NCBI GenBank assembly: GCA_039807445.1
Contig: JBDHRG010000025.1
Coordinates: 1-27,327 of the forward strand
Direction: 5' to 3'
Source: JBDHRG01 sp039807445
GTDB taxonomy: Bacteria; Pseudomonadota; Gammaproteobacteria; Competibacterales; Competibacteraceae
Length of the DNA: 27,327 nt
A program made the translations under genes and the position numbers. Below the pieces are notes generated by a model that made no database searches, had not been told where the DNA came from, and worked only from the letters and a program-made list of their open reading frames with translations. How positions within the stretch are numbered: the first letter of the stretch is position 1; every line of letters starts with the position of its first letter. Below, one piece after another: positions 24,005 through 27,327 of the stretch.

Positions 24005-24183
24005 GTATCTACGCATACACACAGGGGCATGACGCGAAGCTCGCCTACGAGCGTTCCGACCCCGAGCTCGAGGTCGCGGTAGAGATGCGCAGGCGTTGCG
24101 GCCGCCGCCGCCAGCTCAGGAAACGAGCGCGACTTCCTCGGCTATCCCGGATGCGGTTCGAGGACTGGGGCGGCAGGCTGTAA
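24005..24183 (+). pseudogene. Shrunken second vapBC copy
   Basis: In 179 bases three parts of the intact vapBC locus recur in order. The operator GTATCTACGCATACACAC (24005-24022) differs at one base from the one at 21982. A vapB segment at about 24034-24076 contains GCTCGCCTACGAGCG unchanged. The vapC end (24122-24183) contains AACGAGCGCGACTTC unchanged, with one base lost after it, and closes at TAA. The corresponding intact span is 672 bases, so most of both genes has been deleted internally. No functional protein remains, but the operator may still bind VapB. Confidence 0.8.
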
Positions 24184-24627
24184 AGCTCGTCGCAGGGTAT
24201 GTGTTCGATGGCAGCCAGACTCGAACCAGGTCGTGTCCGGTCAAGGCGCCTGCTCCAGCCGCGGCACGCTGCGCTTCGCCGCCGACGGCTTCGGCGGTGG
24301 CTGGCAGACACGCACCGGGTGCTCGTCGGCATACACGACACGCTGGAGCGAGCTGGCGGTGGTGCGAGCGGGCCTGTTGCTCTTCAACGGTGGTGCATCC
24401 GAAAAGCTCGACCACACTTCTTCGAGTGCGCTTGGGATCGGGGCGAAGCGGCCGTTGCGTGCCGGCTTCGACGTCACCCGCAGGCGCTTTTCGTGGCTCC
24501 GTCCGGCATCCGCCCTTGCGTGCAGCCAGCTCGGATTCGTGAGGGGATGAGGGGGCGCCTGTCGCTGAACACCGCCCGATCGTTGTGTGGACCGGTTTCG
24601 CGGTTTGCGTGATGTTGGAGAGCGGCG
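24184..24627. other. Non-coding stretch before the PDZ protein gene
   Basis: About 444 bases. Open frames exist on both strands, but their translations show no family resemblance and none has a convincing start. No RNA gene or insertion-sequence end is evident. It must contain the promoter of the downstream gene, with GGAGAGCGGCG just before ATG 24628 as ribosome site. Confidence 0.4.
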
Positions 24628-25899
24628 ATGGCATCGATACCGTTCGGGACCGCAGGGTGGTGCGTTTCGCTCGCGGCGCTAGCCTTGACCCTCCTCGGCG
24701 CACAGCCCGCCTCGGCCTCCCCCGGAGGGGCGCAGATGATCGATCAGTACGCAACGGCGGCCGTCGTGGAGGACCGGATACTGCACCAGGCGCTGCCGGA
24801 TGCCCCGCCCGAGACGCTGGCGGACATCAGGGCCGTCCATCCGGTCGGCACGCCGACCACTGCGCCGTTGCTGCAGGCGCGCTGGATCCTGGGCGAGGAT
24901 GACACGGCAGCGGTGCTGCTACCCGTGCCCCGGACGGCCGGGACCGAGGCGCTGCTCCTCACCGGGAGCTGGCAACGGAGGGACGGTGTGCGGCGGCTGC
25001 ACGCCGTGGCCCACGAGGGCCAACGCGGCCTCACGGCCAGCCTGGATGGCCTGCTGGAGGCCAGCGGCGACGGCTTCGTGCTGAAGGGCGTCTACACCGC
25101 GGTGGTCCGCGGCGCCCGCCATGTCGAGTGGCTGGCACTGCGGCTGACCCCGGCCGCCGCTCCCCTTCCGGCCGGGCAGGTCGATCCGATCCTGGATCTG
25201 GTACGCCAACTCCAGGCGCTGGAAAAAGAAAGGCCGCACCCCCCGGAGCGCCTGCTGAGTGAGCCCGACGAGTGGATCGGAGGCGTGCCGGTGCCGACCA
25301 ATTTCGACGTGTCCCTGAGCGGCGAGGTCGATGGCGTGAAGTTCGGACCACTGCCGGGGCGACTGCTGCTGCACCGCGCCGACGGGACCGGTGAGCCGGC
25401 GCTGGACCTGACCTTGGTGACCGACGGTCCCGTGGTTCCCGGCTGGAGCTTCTGGGTCACCAGCCGGAGTCCGGCACCGGCGCCCGGCGCGGCTACGCCG
25501 TCGACCTCCGGGTCAGATCCGCGACTCGGGCCGAAGCCGGCAGGTCTGCCGCCGTACTGGTCGCCGCCGTCGCTCCCCCAGGCGACTGCGGAATCGGGCG
25601 TTGCGGTGTCGGCCCAAGGCGGGCATATCGACGTCGCGATCACGGCGGCCCCGACGTTGCGCAACCTGACTTGGTACACCCGCGCCACTGAGCAGTCCGG
25701 GGGCACCGCACCGGCTCTGACGGAAACCGGCCGAATCGGCCTGCAGGTCAACGGCGACACTCTCTCCGGCACGGTGAAAGCCGAGGGAAAGACGCTGACA
25801 GGCGGCACCGAAGCGGCCAGCACCTTCAGCGCCGAAGTGAAGGGTCGGCGCGAGGCGGCGGAGCTGCTGCAAACCCTCAGCGACACTATCGGCGCCTGA
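24628..25899 (+). CDS. Secreted protein of unknown function, N-terminal part of a split gene
   Basis: 423 residues to a TGA at 25897-25899. Residues 1-31 form a signal peptide: a short N-region, a hydrophobic core (VSLAALALTLLGA) and an Ala-x-Ala-type site near PASAS. The mature part is Ala/Pro-rich with beta-type repeats (ITAAPTLRNLTWYTRATEQS; LQVNGDTLSGTVKAEGKTL) of the kind seen in extracytoplasmic sheet proteins. No catalytic motif is seen. After the TGA the same frame continues with similar sequence (LGELELRQRGATVSGNF) and then a PDZ domain, so the stop probably interrupts one longer gene. Exported location is likely; function is unknown. GGAGAG about 7 bases before the ATG supports the start. 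Confidence 0.6.
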   Translation: MASIPFGTAGWCVSLAALALTLLGAQPASASPGGAQMIDQYATAAVVEDRILHQALPDAPPETLADIRAVHPVGTPTTAPLLQARWILGEDDTAAVLLPVPRTAGTEALLLTGSWQRRDGVRRLHAVAHEGQRGLTASLDGLLEASGDGFVLKGVYTAVVRGARHVEWLALRLTPAAAPLPAGQVDPILDLVRQLQALEKERPHPPERLLSEPDEWIGGVPVPTNFDVSLSGEVDGVKFGPLPGRLLLHRADGTGEPALDLTLVTDGPVVPGWSFWVTSRSPAPAPGAATPSTSGSDPRLGPKPAGLPPYWSPPSLPQATAESGVAVSAQGGHIDVAITAAPTLRNLTWYTRATEQSGGTAPALTETGRIGLQVNGDTLSGTVKAEGKTLTGGTEAASTFSAEVKGRREAAELLQTLSDTIGA

Positions 25900-27327
25900 C
25901 CGTTCGGCGGTCGATGGCGCGATCATCGACTGGGCGAGTTGGAGCTGCGCCAGCGTGGTGCGACGGTCAGCGGCAACTTCAGCGGGAATGCCGTCCTCGA
26001 AGGCACAGCGGTCGGCGATCTGCTGGACTTCCACTGGCAGTCCCCGGGAGACGGCTCCGGCCGTGGATTCCTGCGCGCCACCGGCAGCGGCCTGCTGGTA
26101 GGGATGACCTGGTCCGGAGAAACCCCCACGGCCCCGCAGCCGGTGGTCGCCATTCAGGCGCTGCCGACCACCGGCACGACGGGCAGCGCCGTCACGTTCC
26201 CGGCCCCCACCACCGACGGCGAGGCGCTGGCGCTGAAATATTTTGGCTACGACCTGGCCCAGGCCGGAAAGCACCGGGAGGCCGCGGAAGTCCTGTCGAA
26301 AGTGCTCACCTACTACCGGGGCCGGGCCGACGCCGCCGACCCCGGCGCCCGCCACGGCTACCTGCTTAATCAGGGCTTGCCGCTGACCCGCCTGATCGAC
26401 AGCGCCTTCGAGGCCGCCAGCTACCCGCGGCTGCTGGAGGGGCTGGCGATGGCGCTCGAGCTGCAGCGGCAGCTGGGCCAGGACAGCGCCGGCCTGCGCC
26501 TCTTCCGCGACCGGGCCGAGGCCTACGCCCGTAGCCTGCGAAGCACCGCCGAAACGCTCGGCCTCGCGGCAGAGGGCTTCGGACGCAGGTTCGCCTTCGT
26601 GACCACCGTCGGCGTTGGCGTTGGCTTCGAGGCGGCGCCGGACGCCGGAAGCCTGCGGATCACCGGCGTCGCGCCGGACATGCCGGCGGACCGGGCAGGC
26701 GTAGCGACGGGCGAGTTGCTGACAGCGATCGATGGTGTCCCTACCCTCGGCATGACGGTGGAGGAGGCTACTGTCCGCCTGCGCGGGCCGGCGGGCACCA
26801 CCGTCACCCTCGCGCTGCAGCGCGGCGACCAGCGACGGGACCTGGCGCTGGTGCGCGCGCCGTTGGCCACGATGGAACCGGCGCGGCGTGAGGTTCTGGC
26901 CAACACGCTGGCGACCCTGCGCGACCTGGCTGCCGACGCCCGGCAGGCGCTGACCGCCGAGGCCGAAACGGCAATTGCTTCCATGGCCGGCGCTGTGAGT
27001 GGCGTGATGCGGAGTGCCGCTGATGCTTGCGCCAACACGACGACCATGTCGGCGGCCGGTTTCCCACTGGACGCCTTCGATGCATTGGCCGCGCGCATCG
27101 CCCGCCGCCAGAGCGCGCTGGAAGACGTCCGCGCCCGCACGGCTGCGCTGGGGCAGCAGGCGCTGGCCGCGAGTCCAGCGGCCTCGGAGCTGTTCCGGCG
27201 CCTCGTCGATCTGACGCAGCAGGGCGAGCGACGCGGGTGCCGGGCCCGAGGCGGTGGCGGTGCACCTGTGCCGGGTGCCGACAGGCCGGGCCGAGCTGCG
27301 GGCGCTGGTGGAGCGGTTCACCTGGCT
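25900..27327 (+). pseudogene. Continuation of the split gene: PDZ-domain region, frameshifted, runs off the window
   Basis: In the same frame as the preceding gene, after its TGA, the sequence reads RLGELELRQRGATVSGNFSG and continues without a stop. A helical block follows at about 26220-26570 (ALALKYFGYDLAQAGKHREA). A PDZ domain lies at about 26605-26826, with ITGVAPDMPADRAGV, then GELLTAIDGVPTLGMTVEEA. A long Ala-rich helical region comes next. At 27229 one extra C shifts the frame: DAGAGPEAVAVHLCRV and beyond follow in the frame starting at 27230. No convincing start codon exists near 25900; ATG 26104 would cut the beta region. The piece is either a pseudogene or carries sequencing errors. 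The protein's C-terminal domain lies outside the window. Confidence 0.6.

Noticed and set aside
25513..27321. A 602-residue minus-strand frame opposite the PDZ gene
   Set aside because: It is longer than the sense frames and tempting because the sense gene is broken, but it shows only G/R/A/Q-rich sequence with no domain, while the sense strand has a signal peptide and PDZ motif.

Overview
The window is GC-rich throughout and reads as a betaproteobacterial chromosome, most likely a Rhodocyclales-type aromatic or alicyclic degrader of the Thauera/Aromatoleum/Azoarcus kind. That is inferred from the gene content: a full cyclohexanecarboxylate pathway plus glutaryl-CoA dehydrogenase. There is no rRNA or other taxonomic marker in the window.

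Layout. (1) 2-277: the C-terminal end of a subtilisin-like protease. (2) 574-5276: a type I restriction-modification island in advanced decay. hsdM keeps only its N-terminus, fused to what looks like the tail of hsdS. An AlbA_2-type gene has lost its middle and is frameshifted. An AAA ATPase is intact. Its DUF4276 partner carries a single-base frameshift. hsdR has an in-frame deletion that removes most of its second helicase domain. (3) 5325-7598: a LysR regulator and gcdH (glutaryl-CoA dehydrogenase). (4) 7880-11344: a three-gene + strand operon of nitrilase-family amidase, C45/AAT-type Ntn hydrolase and ATP-grasp ligase. I cannot match it to a known pathway and consider it the best candidate here for an undescribed system. 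(5) 11403-12272 (-): a class 3 lipase. 12600-14732 (+): a FUSC/YccS-type membrane protein, with a vapC fragment just upstream. (6) 14747-21271 (-): the operon badH-badI-aliB-aliA-badK plus one extra acyl-CoA dehydrogenase, divergent from the MarR regulator badR (21377-21922). A perfect 8-bp inverted repeat lies between them. (7) 22010-24183: toxin-antitoxin area with an intact vapBC, a DUF1778/GNAT pair, and a shrunken second vapBC copy. (8) 24628-27327: a secreted PDZ protein gene split by an in-frame TGA and a later frameshift, running off the window.

How it works together. AliA activates cyclohexanecarboxylate to its CoA ester. AliB makes cyclohex-1-ene-carboxyl-CoA, BadK hydrates it, BadH oxidises the alcohol, and BadI opens the ring to pimeloyl-CoA. 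Beta-oxidation of pimeloyl-CoA yields glutaryl-CoA, the GcdH substrate, so the two catabolic blocks in the window are metabolically linked. BadR is expected to repress the bad/ali operon through the palindrome that overlaps the proposed badH promoter.

A recurring theme is loss of gene interiors with both ends kept: hsdM/hsdS, the AlbA_2 gene, hsdR and two vapBC remnants. The accessory parts of this window seem to erode by internal deletion.
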